Notes under the pieces: model-generated
Told to the model about the DNA's origin: nothing
What the model saw: the letters and a program-made list of their open reading frames with translations, nothing else
The model's database searches: none
Made by a program: the position numbers and the translations under genes
Source of the DNA: Actinomadura macra NBRC 14102
Lineage (GTDB): Bacteria > Actinomycetota > Actinomycetes > Streptosporangiales > Streptosporangiaceae
Assembly: GCF_001552215.1 (NCBI RefSeq)
Contig: NZ_BCQT01000005.1
Location: 186,001 to 250,000, forward strand
DNA length: 64,000 nt
Direction: 5' to 3'
Part shown: positions 1-10,872 of the stretch, in pieces
Numbering within the stretch: the stretch's first letter is position 1
Layout of the letters: every line of letters begins with the position of its first letter

Positions 1-1197
1 GGCCAGGAAGCGCAACCAGCGCCCGACGTCCGCGCCATGCCAGCCGTCGCGCCGATCCTGCGCCGGGAGTTCGGGGAACACGGCCGGAACCAGCCGCCGA
101 AGGAGATGACCCCGAATGTCCTCGGCCTCGGGGAAGGAACTCGTGTCCAGTAACTCCGTCGGACGAGTGCGCGGGTCCTTGTAGACCTCCCGGGCCAGCG
201 CCACCATGAGCGGGGTGGAGAGGGCATCGGCGAGCCGCCCGTCCGGTTCGTCGCGCAGCACCTCGAAGACCGGCTCCCAGCGCGCCAGGCCGTCCATAAC
301 CCCGGTGAGGTAGTCGACGACCTTCCGGGGATCCAGATCCCGGAGCTCGACCTGCTTCGCGTCGCGGATCGGCGCCCTGTCCCTCGTGGCGTCCTGGAAG
401 TGCCCGGCGCGGCACGTGATGATCAGCCCGGGCAGCCGCACGAGGGCGTGGTTGATCTGTTCGATGGGATTCGTTCGAATTGCTTCACTGTCGGACCGCC
501 CTGCCGCGTCCCAGCTCAGCTCGTCCAATCCGTCCAGGACCGGCAATATCTTCCGCGTGGTCAGGAGCCGCTCGATCGTGTCCGGGGGGTACTTGCCTTT
601 GTTCCGCAGGAAGAGGAACTGCGTGCCCAGTTCCTCCTCCAACCATTTCAGCAGACCCTGCTCGCACGGCATCCAGTTCGCCAAGGACAGCTTGACGGGA
701 ACAGGACCGGTTCCGTTCTCCGTGCGGCGTTTCACCAAATCGAGAGTGAGCAGCACCGCGAGCGACGTCTTGCCGGTGCCGGGCGCGCCGGTGATCACCA
801 GCCGTTTGGACGCAGACGCCTCGAAGGCGTCCATCATCGTCGGAATGTCGACGACCGTGCCCTCGTCGAAACCGGTCAGCGACCACCGAAACGGCACCAG
901 GCCCGCGTGCAGGTCAAGGTGCCGGACCGCCGCCTCCTGATGCCAGTCCTCGTTCACGAGTTCGGCGAGCTGCGCGGCCACGGCGTCGAGGTCGTCCACC
1001 GTCACCCGATCGGCCCTGGCCTGCAGAATCAGCCAGATCACCGCCACGACACCCAGCAGGATCACGGTCCAGGGCCAGTGCTGCTGCCCCCAGTCCTCGA
1101 ACGGCTTCGAGGCCAGCCCCGACAGGATTCCCACGATGAGGGACAGAATGAGAGTCAAGATGGCGAGGCGCGCCGAGTCACCACCCCGGCGACTCAT
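1..1197 (-). CDS. Membrane-anchored NACHT-family NTPase, C-terminus beyond the window
   Basis: The first 399 codons are visible from an ATG at 1197; the reading frame is still open at base 1. Two hydrophobic helices lie at about residues 11-28 and 43-59, so the NTPase is probably held at the membrane. Walker A is GAPGTGKT at 137-144. Walker B is LPVLDGLDEL at 218-227, with the DGLDE form typical of NACHT STAND NTPases. Such proteins pair an NTPase with C-terminal sensor repeats and a partner effector, and some bacterial NACHT proteins act in phage defence; this role is inferred here. No ribosome binding site close to consensus is seen. The sensor part lies outside the window. Confidence 0.85.
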   Translation of the reverse strand, partial: MSRRGGDSARLAILTLILSLIVGILSGLASKPFEDWGQQHWPWTVILLGVVAVIWLILQARADRVTVDDLDAVAAQLAELVNEDWHQEAAVRHLDLHAGLVPFRWSLTGFDEGTVVDIPTMMDAFEASASKRLVITGAPGTGKTSLAVLLTLDLVKRRTENGTGPVPVKLSLANWMPCEQGLLKWLEEELGTQFLFLRNKGKYPPDTIERLLTTRKILPVLDGLDELSWDAAGRSDSEAIRTNPIEQINHALVRLPGLIITCRAGHFQDATRDRAPIRDAKQVELRDLDPRKVVDYLTGVMDGLARWEPVFEVLRDEPDGRLADALSTPLMVALAREVYKDPRTRPTELLDTSSFPEAEDIRGHLLRRLVPAVFPELPAQDRRDGWHGADVGRWLRFLA

Positions 1198-1501
1198 CCG
1201 AACCCACCCCTGCGAGCCCCGCCGTCCCCCACGACACCGCCCCTCTCGGAGTCCTCCTCCTGCCCGGACGCGGAGCACAGTAGAGGCAGGGACGGGCCAT
1301 GTCCATAGCATCGGACACAGAGGTCTATTTCGGGCATAAAAGTCGCATTAGGAGGGCTTTCCCCCAAGTTGTTATGCCATGTCAGGCACCCCAACTCTGG
1401 CAAAAAGAACCAGACCTCAGCCCTTGGCAAAGCCCGAAACCCACAGCCGAAGCGAAGCGGCTCAGTTGGCCGCAAGCCCGCAGTGACCCCAGCCGGCAAC
1501 T
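1198..1501. other. Intergenic stretch upstream of the NACHT gene
   Basis: This gap lies between the NACHT gene and the repeat next to glpD; both flanking genes point left. It is less GC-rich than its surroundings and should carry the NACHT promoter, but I see no convincing -35/-10 pair. A minus-strand reading frame (1499-1194) overlaps the NACHT start as ATGA, but it resembles no protein family and has no ribosome binding site. Confidence 0.4.
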
Positions 1502-1600
1502 ACCTCAACGTTGCGATCACGTCCGAAGGCAGGTGCGAGCGAAGCGAGAACCCGATCGCGCAGCCAGTCTCTAGGCGAGTCCGAAGCGATGCAGCGATCG
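1502..1600. repeat. Dispersed repeat family A, copy 1
   Basis: About 99 nt that align almost end to end with 52369-52470, with only substitutions and small indels. Shared blocks include CGTCCGAAGGCAGGT and GCGATGCAGCGATCGC. This copy directly abuts the glpD stop codon. It holds several GCGAGCG/GATCGC palindromic pieces and no reading frame, so a structured intergenic repeat is more likely than a gene. Confidence 0.75.
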
Positions 1601-3334
1601 CTAATAAACCGGAACGATGTCGGGGGCGCCGCGGCGGTGGGCGTTGGCTTCCTGGTCGTCGTCCTGAGTCTGGGACGCCCGTTCCGCCTCCACGCGCTTG
1701 CGGTAGTACTCGATCTCGCGGTCGCGCTGTTTCTTGGACCAGCCGAGGACGGGGGCGAGCAGGTCGGCGGCCTCCTGGGCGACGCCGACGCCCCGGTCCC
1801 AGGTCTCGATGGAGATGCGGGTGCGGCGGGCGAGGACGTCGTTGAGGTGCCGGGCACCCTCGTGGGACGCGGCGTAGACGATCTCGGCGCGGAGGTAGTC
1901 GTCGGCGCCGGCCAGGGGCTTGGCCAGGTCGGGCTTCTCGGCGATGAGGCTGAGAAGGTCGTCCACGAGCGTGCCGTGGCGGCGCAGGAGGTGCTCGATG
2001 CGGGCGACGTGGAGGCCGGAGCGGGCGGCGAGGCGGTGCCGGGCGTTCCACATGGCCTGGAAGCCGTCGCCGCCGACGAGGGGAATGCGGTCGGTGCACG
2101 ACTCGGCGACCTTGCCGTCCAGGCCGTGGACGACCGCGTCGATGGCGTCCTTGCCCATGACCCGGTAGGTGGTGTACTTCCCGCCCGCGACCAGGACGAG
2201 ACCAGGGACGGGGTGGGCGACCACGTGCTCGCGGGACAGCTTTGAGGTCTCCTCCGTCTCACCGGTGAGGAGGGGGCGCAGTCCCGCGTACACGCCTTCC
2301 ACATCGTCATGGGTGAGGGGGGTGTTGAGGACGGCGTTGACGTGGTCGAGGACGTAGTCGATATCGGCCTTGGACGCGGCGGGATGGGCCTTGTCCAGAT
2401 CCCACTCGGTGTCGGTGGTGCCGATGATCCAGTGCCGTCCCCAAGGGATCACGAACAGGACGGACTTCTCGGTGCGCAGGAGGATTCCCGTCGAGGAGTG
2501 GATCCGGTCCTTCGGGACGACCAGGTGAATGCCCTTCGACGCCTTCACGTGGATCTGCCCACGGCCGCCGACGAGTTCCTGGATCTCGTCCGTCCACACG
2601 CCGGTGGCGTTCACGACCTGCTTGGCGCGGACCTCTGCCATGGTGTTGGCCTCCAGGTCGCGGACGCGCAGCCCCGTGACGCGCTCTCCTTCGCGGAGGA
2701 AGCCCAGGCATTGGGTCCGGGAGGCGATCTGCGCGCCGTACTCCGCGGCCGTGCGCAACACCATCATGACGAAGCGGGCGTCGTCGACCTGCGCGTCCCA
2801 CAGCTGGATCGCGCCGGTGAAGGCGTCCTTGCGCAGCGACGGCGCCAGCCGGAGCGCTCCCCGTCGGGTGAGATGGCGGTGGTGCGGAACGCCGCGGGTG
2901 TTGCCCATCTGGAACGCCAGCACGTCGTACAGCGCCACACCGGCGCCGAGGTAGCCGCGTTCCCACACGTGGTGCGTGGTCGGCAGCAGGAAGGGGACGG
3001 GACGGACGAGGTGCGGCGCGATCTGCTGGAGCAGCAGGCTTCGCTCGGTCAGCGCCTCCCGCACGAGGTCGAAGTTGTACTGCTCCAGGTAGCGCAGCCC
3101 ACCGTGGATCAGCTTCGACGATCGCGAGGACGTCCCGGACGCGAAGTCGCGTGCCTCGACCACCGCCACGGACAGGCCCCGGGTGGCCGCGTCGAGCGCG
3201 GCGCCCGCGCCGACGATGCCGCCCCCGACGACCACGACGTCGAACTCCTCGCGGGCCATGCGGTCCAGCGCCGCGGCCCGTTCGGCCGGTCCGAGCCGTG
3301 AGCTGCCGAGGCCGGTCACCGGTGATCCCGTCAT
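1601..3334 (-). CDS. glpD: Glycerol-3-phosphate dehydrogenase (FAD-dependent)
   Basis: 577 aa, the usual length for aerobic GlpD. The enzyme oxidises sn-glycerol 3-phosphate to dihydroxyacetone phosphate at the membrane and passes electrons to quinone. The FAD-binding GGGIVGAG is at residues 37-44, followed by GTSSRSSKLIHGGLRYLEQ, which is diagnostic of the family. The DAO-type catalytic domain is followed by a C-terminal helical domain. The ATG at 3334 is preceded by a GGGGGG tract with good spacing, which supports this start. No glpF or glpK lies beside it; its neighbours are guaB3 upstream and a dispersed repeat at its 3' end. Confidence 0.95.
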   Translation of the reverse strand: MTGSPVTGLGSSRLGPAERAAALDRMAREEFDVVVVGGGIVGAGAALDAATRGLSVAVVEARDFASGTSSRSSKLIHGGLRYLEQYNFDLVREALTERSLLLQQIAPHLVRPVPFLLPTTHHVWERGYLGAGVALYDVLAFQMGNTRGVPHHRHLTRRGALRLAPSLRKDAFTGAIQLWDAQVDDARFVMMVLRTAAEYGAQIASRTQCLGFLREGERVTGLRVRDLEANTMAEVRAKQVVNATGVWTDEIQELVGGRGQIHVKASKGIHLVVPKDRIHSSTGILLRTEKSVLFVIPWGRHWIIGTTDTEWDLDKAHPAASKADIDYVLDHVNAVLNTPLTHDDVEGVYAGLRPLLTGETEETSKLSREHVVAHPVPGLVLVAGGKYTTYRVMGKDAIDAVVHGLDGKVAESCTDRIPLVGGDGFQAMWNARHRLAARSGLHVARIEHLLRRHGTLVDDLLSLIAEKPDLAKPLAGADDYLRAEIVYAASHEGARHLNDVLARRTRISIETWDRGVGVAQEAADLLAPVLGWSKKQRDREIEYYRKRVEAERASQTQDDDQEANAHRRGAPDIVPVY

Positions 3335-3372
3335 CGCGATTCCCCCCAGTGCGGTGAAGTTGACAGGCTGTA

Positions 3373-3388
3373 CCTACCCCACGGTAGG
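3373..3388. promoter_or_regulatory. Short palindrome in the guaB3-glpD spacer
   Basis: CCTACC and GGTAGG arms of 6 bp are separated by four bases, 39 bp upstream of the glpD start. The position suits either an operator for glpD or a small transcript hairpin after guaB3. There is no T-tract. The assignment is tentative. Confidence 0.3.
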
Positions 3389-3432
3389 GACGGCACCACC
3401 CAGGTGGCGCGCGATTATCGGTGAGCCCGCTC

Positions 3433-4560
3433 TCAGTCGCCGAGGCGGCGCGGCGCGACGACCACCTGCACCCGCTGGAACTCCTTCAGCTCGGTGTAGC
3501 CGGACGTCGCCATCGCGCGGCGCAGCGCCCCGATCAGGTTCATCGAGCCGTCCGCGACGTGCGACGGGCCGTGCAGGATCTCCTCCATCGTCCCGATCGT
3601 GCCGAGGTCGAGGCGGGTACCGCGCGGGACGTCGCCGTGGTGGGCCTCGCTGCCCCAGTGGTAGCCGCGGCCGGGCGCCTCGGTGGAGCGCGCGAACGGG
3701 GAGCCGACCATCACCGCGTCCGACCCGCAGGCGAACGCCTTGGCGATGTCGCCGCTGTTGACCATGCCACCGTCGGCGATCACGTGGACGTAGCGTCCGC
3801 CGGACTCGTCCATGTAGTCCCGGCGCGCGGCGGCGACGTCCGCGACCGCGGTCGCCATCGGCACCGCCACGCCCAGCACCGTGCGGGTCGTGTGCCCGGA
3901 GCCGCCGCCGAACCCGACGAGCACTCCGGCGGCGCCGGTGCGCATCAGGTGCAGGGCGGCGGTGTAGGTGGAGCAGCCGCCGACGATCACCGGAACGTCC
4001 AGGTCGTAGATGAACTGCTTGAGGTTGAGCGGCTCGGCGCGCCCGGAGACGTGCTCGGCCGACACGGTGGTGCCGCGGATCACGAACAGGTCCACGCCGG
4101 CGTCGATGACGGTCTTGTGGAACTGCGCGGTGCGCTGCGGCGACAGCCGCGCCGCCACGGTCACGCCCGCCTCCCTGATCTCCTCGATCCGGCGCCCGAT
4201 CAGCTCCTCCTTGATCGGCTCGGAGTAGATCTCCTGGAGCCGGTGGGTGGCGCGGACGTCGTCCAGCGAGGCGATCTCGGCGAGCAGCGGCTCGGGGCGC
4301 TCGTAGCGCGTCCACAACCCTTCGAGGTCGAGGACGGCGAGGCCGCCGAGCCGGCCGACCGCGATGGCGGTGGCCGGGCTGACGACGCTGTCCATCGGCG
4401 CGACGACCAGCGGCATCTCGAACCGGTAGGCGTCGATCTGCCAGGCGACGCTGACCTCCTCGGGGTCGCGCGTGCGGCGCGACGGCACGATGCCGATGTC
4501 GTCGAAGGCATATGCCCGCCGGCCGCTCTTGCCCCGGCCGATCTCCACCTCAGCTGCCAC
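3433..4560 (-). CDS. guaB3: GuaB3-type IMP dehydrogenase-related protein
   Basis: 375 aa TIM-barrel protein of the IMPDH/GMP reductase superfamily without a CBS (Bateman) insert, as in actinobacterial GuaB3. Phosphate-loop regions such as VIADGGMVNSGDIAKAFACG are clear. The loop that is [11 protein letters not shown] in the neighbouring GuaB reads GFGGGSGHTTR at 216-226, so a His (223) occupies the position of the catalytic Cys. Normal IMPDH chemistry is therefore doubtful. It follows guaB on the same strand with a 72-nt gap and is probably co-transcribed, which suggests a purine role. The precise reaction is not settled by the sequence. Confidence 0.9.
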   Translation of the reverse strand: MAAEVEIGRGKSGRRAYAFDDIGIVPSRRTRDPEEVSVAWQIDAYRFEMPLVVAPMDSVVSPATAIAVGRLGGLAVLDLEGLWTRYERPEPLLAEIASLDDVRATHRLQEIYSEPIKEELIGRRIEEIREAGVTVAARLSPQRTAQFHKTVIDAGVDLFVIRGTTVSAEHVSGRAEPLNLKQFIYDLDVPVIVGGCSTYTAALHLMRTGAAGVLVGFGGGSGHTTRTVLGVAVPMATAVADVAAARRDYMDESGGRYVHVIADGGMVNSGDIAKAFACGSDAVMVGSPFARSTEAPGRGYHWGSEAHHGDVPRGTRLDLGTIGTMEEILHGPSHVADGSMNLIGALRRAMATSGYTELKEFQRVQVVVAPRRLGD

Positions 4561-4632
4561 TGCGCCCTTCCTTCACGTGGTCGGTGCCCCCGCCGGCGGC
4601 GGGGGACGAGCCCCGGAAGAGCTTACGCGAGG

Positions 4633-6255
<1,623 letters not shown>

Positions 6256-6369
6256 TCAACAAGCACGGAGCGTTCCCACATTCCCTCAGATGTGCACGCT
6301 GGGTGATTGTTCGCGTACAGAGACGGCCGGGGGTGCACCTGGCGGGGCGTGGCGCAGTAGCGTGGGTAC

Positions 6370-6756
6370 GTGCACGACGATGCTCCGCTCGACCCGTTCG
6401 CCGGAGATCCGGAGGATCCGGCGGCGTCGCTCGGCGACCCCGGCGAGGAGGCCGCTCCGCTCAGCGTGGCGGAGCGCGAGGACGTGCTGGCCGATCTCGC
6501 CGACCTGGAGGTCTTCCGGGCGCTGCTGGAGCCCCTCGGCGTGCGCGGGCTCACGGTCGACTGCGGCGACTGCGGCAAGCTCCACTACATCGACTGGGAC
6601 CTGCTGCACGGCAACCTGCGGCATCTGCTCGACCAGGGGCTGCCGCGCGTCCACGAGCCCGCCATGTCCCCCGACCCCGTCGACTACGTCAGCTGGGAGT
6701 ACGCCCGCGGCTATGTCGACGGCGTCATCGACAGCGAAGAGGGCCGCGAGGACTAG
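6370..6756 (+). CDS. DUF5319 family protein
   Basis: 128 aa acidic cytoplasmic protein starting at a GTG. The C-terminal half holds GLTVDCGDCGKLHYIDWDLL, with a CxxC pair, then a conserved YVSWEYARGYVDGVID segment. This matches the small DUF5319 family that sits between guaB2 and the anti-sigma-D gene in mycobacteria (the Rv3412 position). Its function is unknown. It lies in the same place here, divergent from guaB and convergent with the rsdA-like gene six bases away, so its genomic location is conserved. Confidence 0.8.
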   Translation: MHDDAPLDPFAGDPEDPAASLGDPGEEAAPLSVAEREDVLADLADLEVFRALLEPLGVRGLTVDCGDCGKLHYIDWDLLHGNLRHLLDQGLPRVHEPAMSPDPVDYVSWEYARGYVDGVIDSEEGRED

Positions 6757-6762
6757 CGGACA

Positions 6763-7620
6763 TCAGCGGTCGTAAGGGTAGTTCTGGTAGCGGTCCAGGC
6801 GTTTCTGGGTGCGGCGCCGGATATCGTCCACTCGGCGCCGGGGGTCGTCGGACGGTTCCGCGGGCCCCGAGTTCTGGTCACCGGGACGGCCGCCGAAGGT
6901 CGGATAGTCGGGCCGCCGGTGCCGCGGCTGCTGCGACAGGAGACGTTCGAGCCGGTTCCTGAAGCGCTCGTGGTCCGCGCGTCCGTTGTCGGCTCCGCGG
7001 CCAGGACGGCCGGGCTCCGGCGCGGGCCGGGACACGGGCGCCGGCGCGGGACGCTCATGGCTCGCGACGTCGGTGTCATTGGACTCGGTGCGGGACCTGT
7101 CCGTCTCGTCCTGCGTCTCGGTACGTGACGCCGGGGCCGCGGACGAGTGTTCGGCCATGCGGTCGCCCGCGGCGGCGACACCCGTGCTCGCCAGCATGGC
7201 CCCCGCCACGCCCAAGGCGACGATGGTGCGCGGGCCGCGGCGGCGGGGCCCCGTGCCAGGGCCTGGGCCGGAGGGTGGCGCGGGCTCGGGTGCGTCACGG
7301 GTGTCCCGGGCGGGCTCGTCCACGTCGGTGACCAACGCCCGGAGCAGGCGGACGATCGTGTCACCGCCCTCGAGAGCCGCCGGGCTCTCGGAGCCGGCGG
7401 GGTTCTCGGGGTTCTCGGAGCCGGTGAGGTTCTCAGGAGGCACGGACCCCTCGGAGCCGGTGGCATGCCGCTCCGCGAGCGCCTCGATGATCGCGTCGGT
7501 ACGGCGCACCGCGCTCAGGTCGGCGGTCGGCACGGCCGGCGCCCGGGCCCCCGGCGCGGGGGCGTCGCCGGAGTGCGAAGACTCGACCGGATCCGGGGCA
7601 CCAGGGCTCCGCTCCGTCAA
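6763..7620 (-). CDS. rsdA: RsdA-like anti-sigma-D factor
   Basis: 285 aa single-pass membrane protein. The N-terminal segment [17 protein letters not shown] resembles the short sigma-D-binding region of mycobacterial RsdA. One membrane helix, [21 protein letters not shown], follows a basic PRRRGPR stretch. The rest is a charged Pro/Arg/Asp-rich extracytoplasmic region. A TTG start overlaps the sigD stop as TTGA, so the pair is translationally coupled. The role (holding SigD at the membrane until proteolysis) is inferred from family and position. Low-complexity repeats such as [14 protein letters not shown] make the linker poorly conserved. Confidence 0.8.
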   Translation of the reverse strand: MTERSPGAPDPVESSHSGDAPAPGARAPAVPTADLSAVRRTDAIIEALAERHATGSEGSVPPENLTGSENPENPAGSESPAALEGGDTIVRLLRALVTDVDEPARDTRDAPEPAPPSGPGPGTGPRRRGPRTIVALGVAGAMLASTGVAAAGDRMAEHSSAAPASRTETQDETDRSRTESNDTDVASHERPAPAPVSRPAPEPGRPGRGADNGRADHERFRNRLERLLSQQPRHRRPDYPTFGGRPGDQNSGPAEPSDDPRRRVDDIRRRTQKRLDRYQNYPYDR

Positions 7621-8309
7621 GCGATCGACTCCTCTCTGGCCATCGCGCGGAGCCGGGCCAGGGCCCGGTGCTGCGCGACCCTTACGGCCCCCGCGGACAT
7701 GCCCAGTACATTACCGGTCTCCTCCGCCGACAACCCCGCCACGACCCGCAGCAGCACCAGTTCGCGCTGATGGTCGGGCAGGCGCGTCAGCAGGTCACGG
7801 GCGCGCTGGGCCTCGATGTAGCGGACCACCGTCTCCTCGGGCCCCGGACGGTCGTCCGGACCGTCCGGGAGGTCTTCTGTGGGCACGGCCGCACGGACCG
7901 CGCTGCGCAACGCGTCTGCGATCTTGTGGGCGGCGATGCCGAAGACGAAGGACGCGAAGGGCCGGCCCATGTCCCGGTAGCGGGGCAGGGCCGACAGCAC
8001 GGCGATGCAAACCTCCTGGGCCACGTCGTCGGCGATGTGGTACTGCCCGGAAACCCGGCCGAGCCGGGCACGGCAGTAGCGGACGACCATGGGGCGAACC
8101 TCCCCGATGAGGACCTCGATGGCCCCGGGGTCGCCCTGGACGGCGAGCGTCGTCAGCTCCCTGAGGTCGCCGTCGTCGCCCTTCGCCGCGCGCAGTTGCC
8201 GCACCCCGCGGCCGGTTTCGCGGGGTGGTGGGGGGGCCGGCCCCCGGGAGGGTTCGGTAGCGCGCGCGGTCACGGTCCCGGCGTAGCATCCCTCGGTCAC
8301 GTCAAGCAT
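7617..8309 (-). CDS. sigD: ECF-family RNA polymerase sigma factor SigD
   Basis: About 230 aa from the ATG at 8309. Region 2 is visible as [21 protein letters not shown] and [18 protein letters not shown]. Region 4 is [28 protein letters not shown], followed by [14 protein letters not shown]. In mycobacteria SigD directs a starvation/stringent-response regulon and is restrained by RsdA, whose gene follows with a 4-nt overlap here. The frame is open up to 8363, and a GTG at 8273 is another possible start; none has a strong ribosome binding site. The whiB3 gene that neighbours sigD in mycobacteria is absent. Confidence 0.88.
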   Translation of the reverse strand: MLDVTEGCYAGTVTARATEPSRGPAPPPPRETGRGVRQLRAAKGDDGDLRELTTLAVQGDPGAIEVLIGEVRPMVVRYCRARLGRVSGQYHIADDVAQEVCIAVLSALPRYRDMGRPFASFVFGIAAHKIADALRSAVRAAVPTEDLPDGPDDRPGPEETVVRYIEAQRARDLLTRLPDHQRELVLLRVVAGLSAEETGNVLGMSAGAVRVAQHRALARLRAMAREESIA

Positions 8310-8482
8310 GATGCCCAGCGCCGACGGGCGTGTCTCCACTGTCCTCGACAACGGAATGGTCACAGTGCTGGGACGAGTCTGGGGATACTACGCAACGCAG
8401 TCACGCACGCGCCCTGAGTGCCGAAAAAGGGCCCGCGTTCCTGTAAGTTGCACCAAAACATACGGCCCCGAACGGACAAGAA

Positions 8483-8508
8483 ACCCCGCCCGGCGAACCG
8501 GACGGGGT
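8483..8508 (-). terminator. Intrinsic terminator after groEL
   Basis: A strong hairpin with ACCCCG-CCGG arms around a CGAA tetraloop lies 50 bp past the groEL stop. On the minus strand it is followed by TTTCTTGT. It separates the groES-groEL transcript from sigD. Confidence 0.75.
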
Positions 8509-8557
8509 CTCTCAATGATCTCCGGTTCGGACGAGCCGCTCGTCCGGACCGGGTCGA

Positions 8558-10201
<1,644 letters not shown>

Positions 10202-10272
10202 TCACGCGATCCGCCCCGGCAGCCCCGCCGAAGGGCGGCGCCGGCCGGGGCGGGGGCATCACGTCTCGGTGA

Positions 10273-10581
10273 TTACTTCTCGATGACCGCGAGCACGTCG
10301 CGGGCCGAGAGAACGAGGTAGTCCTCGTTGTTGTACTTGACCTCGGTGCCGCCGTACTTGCTGTAGAGCACGACCTCGCCGACCTTGACGTCGACGGGGA
10401 CGCGCTCGCCCTTGTCGTCGACGCGACCCGGGCCAACGGCAAGGACGGTGCCCTCCTGGGGCTTCTCCTTGGCCGTGTCCGGGATCACAAGGCCCGACGC
10501 GGTGGTGGTCTCGGCCTCAAGCGGCTGGACGACGATGCGGTCCTCGAGCGGCTTGAGAACAACCTTGGTGGCGGTCGTCAC
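10273..10581 (-). CDS. groES: 10-kDa co-chaperonin GroES
   Basis: 102 aa, the normal length. It caps the GroEL ring. The core [18 protein letters not shown] and the mobile-loop segment [20 protein letters not shown] are present. The GTG at 10581 is chosen because GGGGAGGT lies 7 nt upstream and the protein then begins at the family-typical position. The longer frame to 10638 would run toward the CIRCE region. It is the first gene of the groES-groEL1 operon. Confidence 0.96.
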   Translation of the reverse strand: MTTATKVVLKPLEDRIVVQPLEAETTTASGLVIPDTAKEKPQEGTVLAVGPGRVDDKGERVPVDVKVGEVVLYSKYGGTEVKYNNEDYLVLSARDVLAVIEK

Positions 10582-10705
10582 GATCTGACCTCCCCTTCGA
10601 TTGGTCCTCGGCCGACCATGGCTGGCCGACCGGCACATGTGACAGAAGAGGCGACCCTGGACCGGCCTGTCGTCGCGGGTGCCAGACCGACCTTTGTCGC
10701 TGTGT

Positions 10706-10732
10706 TTGGCACTCTCGCGGGGAGAGTGCCAG
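10706..10732. promoter_or_regulatory. CIRCE operator (HrcA binding site)
   Basis: TTGGCACTC, a 9-nt spacer, then GAGTGCCAG. This is the canonical CIRCE layout (TTAGCACTC-N9-GAGTGCTAA) with symmetric G/C substitutions at the outer positions. It lies between the groES promoter and start codon. HrcA repression of this operon is therefore expected. Confidence 0.92.
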
Positions 10733-10736
10733 TCGG

Positions 10737-10765
10737 AGACTATGCCGTGCCCGGAAGCCCGTCAA
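10737..10765 (-). promoter_or_regulatory. Sigma-70-type promoter of groES-groEL1
   Basis: On the minus strand, TTGACG (10765-10760) and TAGTCT (10742-10737) are separated by exactly 17 bp. The CIRCE element follows within 5 bp of the -10 box, where HrcA would block initiation. Confidence 0.7.
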
Positions 10766-10872
10766 CACGGACACGACCTCCCCTCCCTTGCCGGAGAGTC
10801 TGGGAGGTCTTCCTCGCGGACCAGGGGCCCGACTCGGTCGCGCACCGTTCACCGCCCGATAACTTCCAGCGT

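Noticed and set aside
1194..1499. A 101-aa minus-strand frame overlapping the NACHT start as ATGA
   Set aside because: The overlap is tempting, but the sequence has no family likeness, no ribosome binding site at any plausible start and odd composition. It is left as a possibility only.
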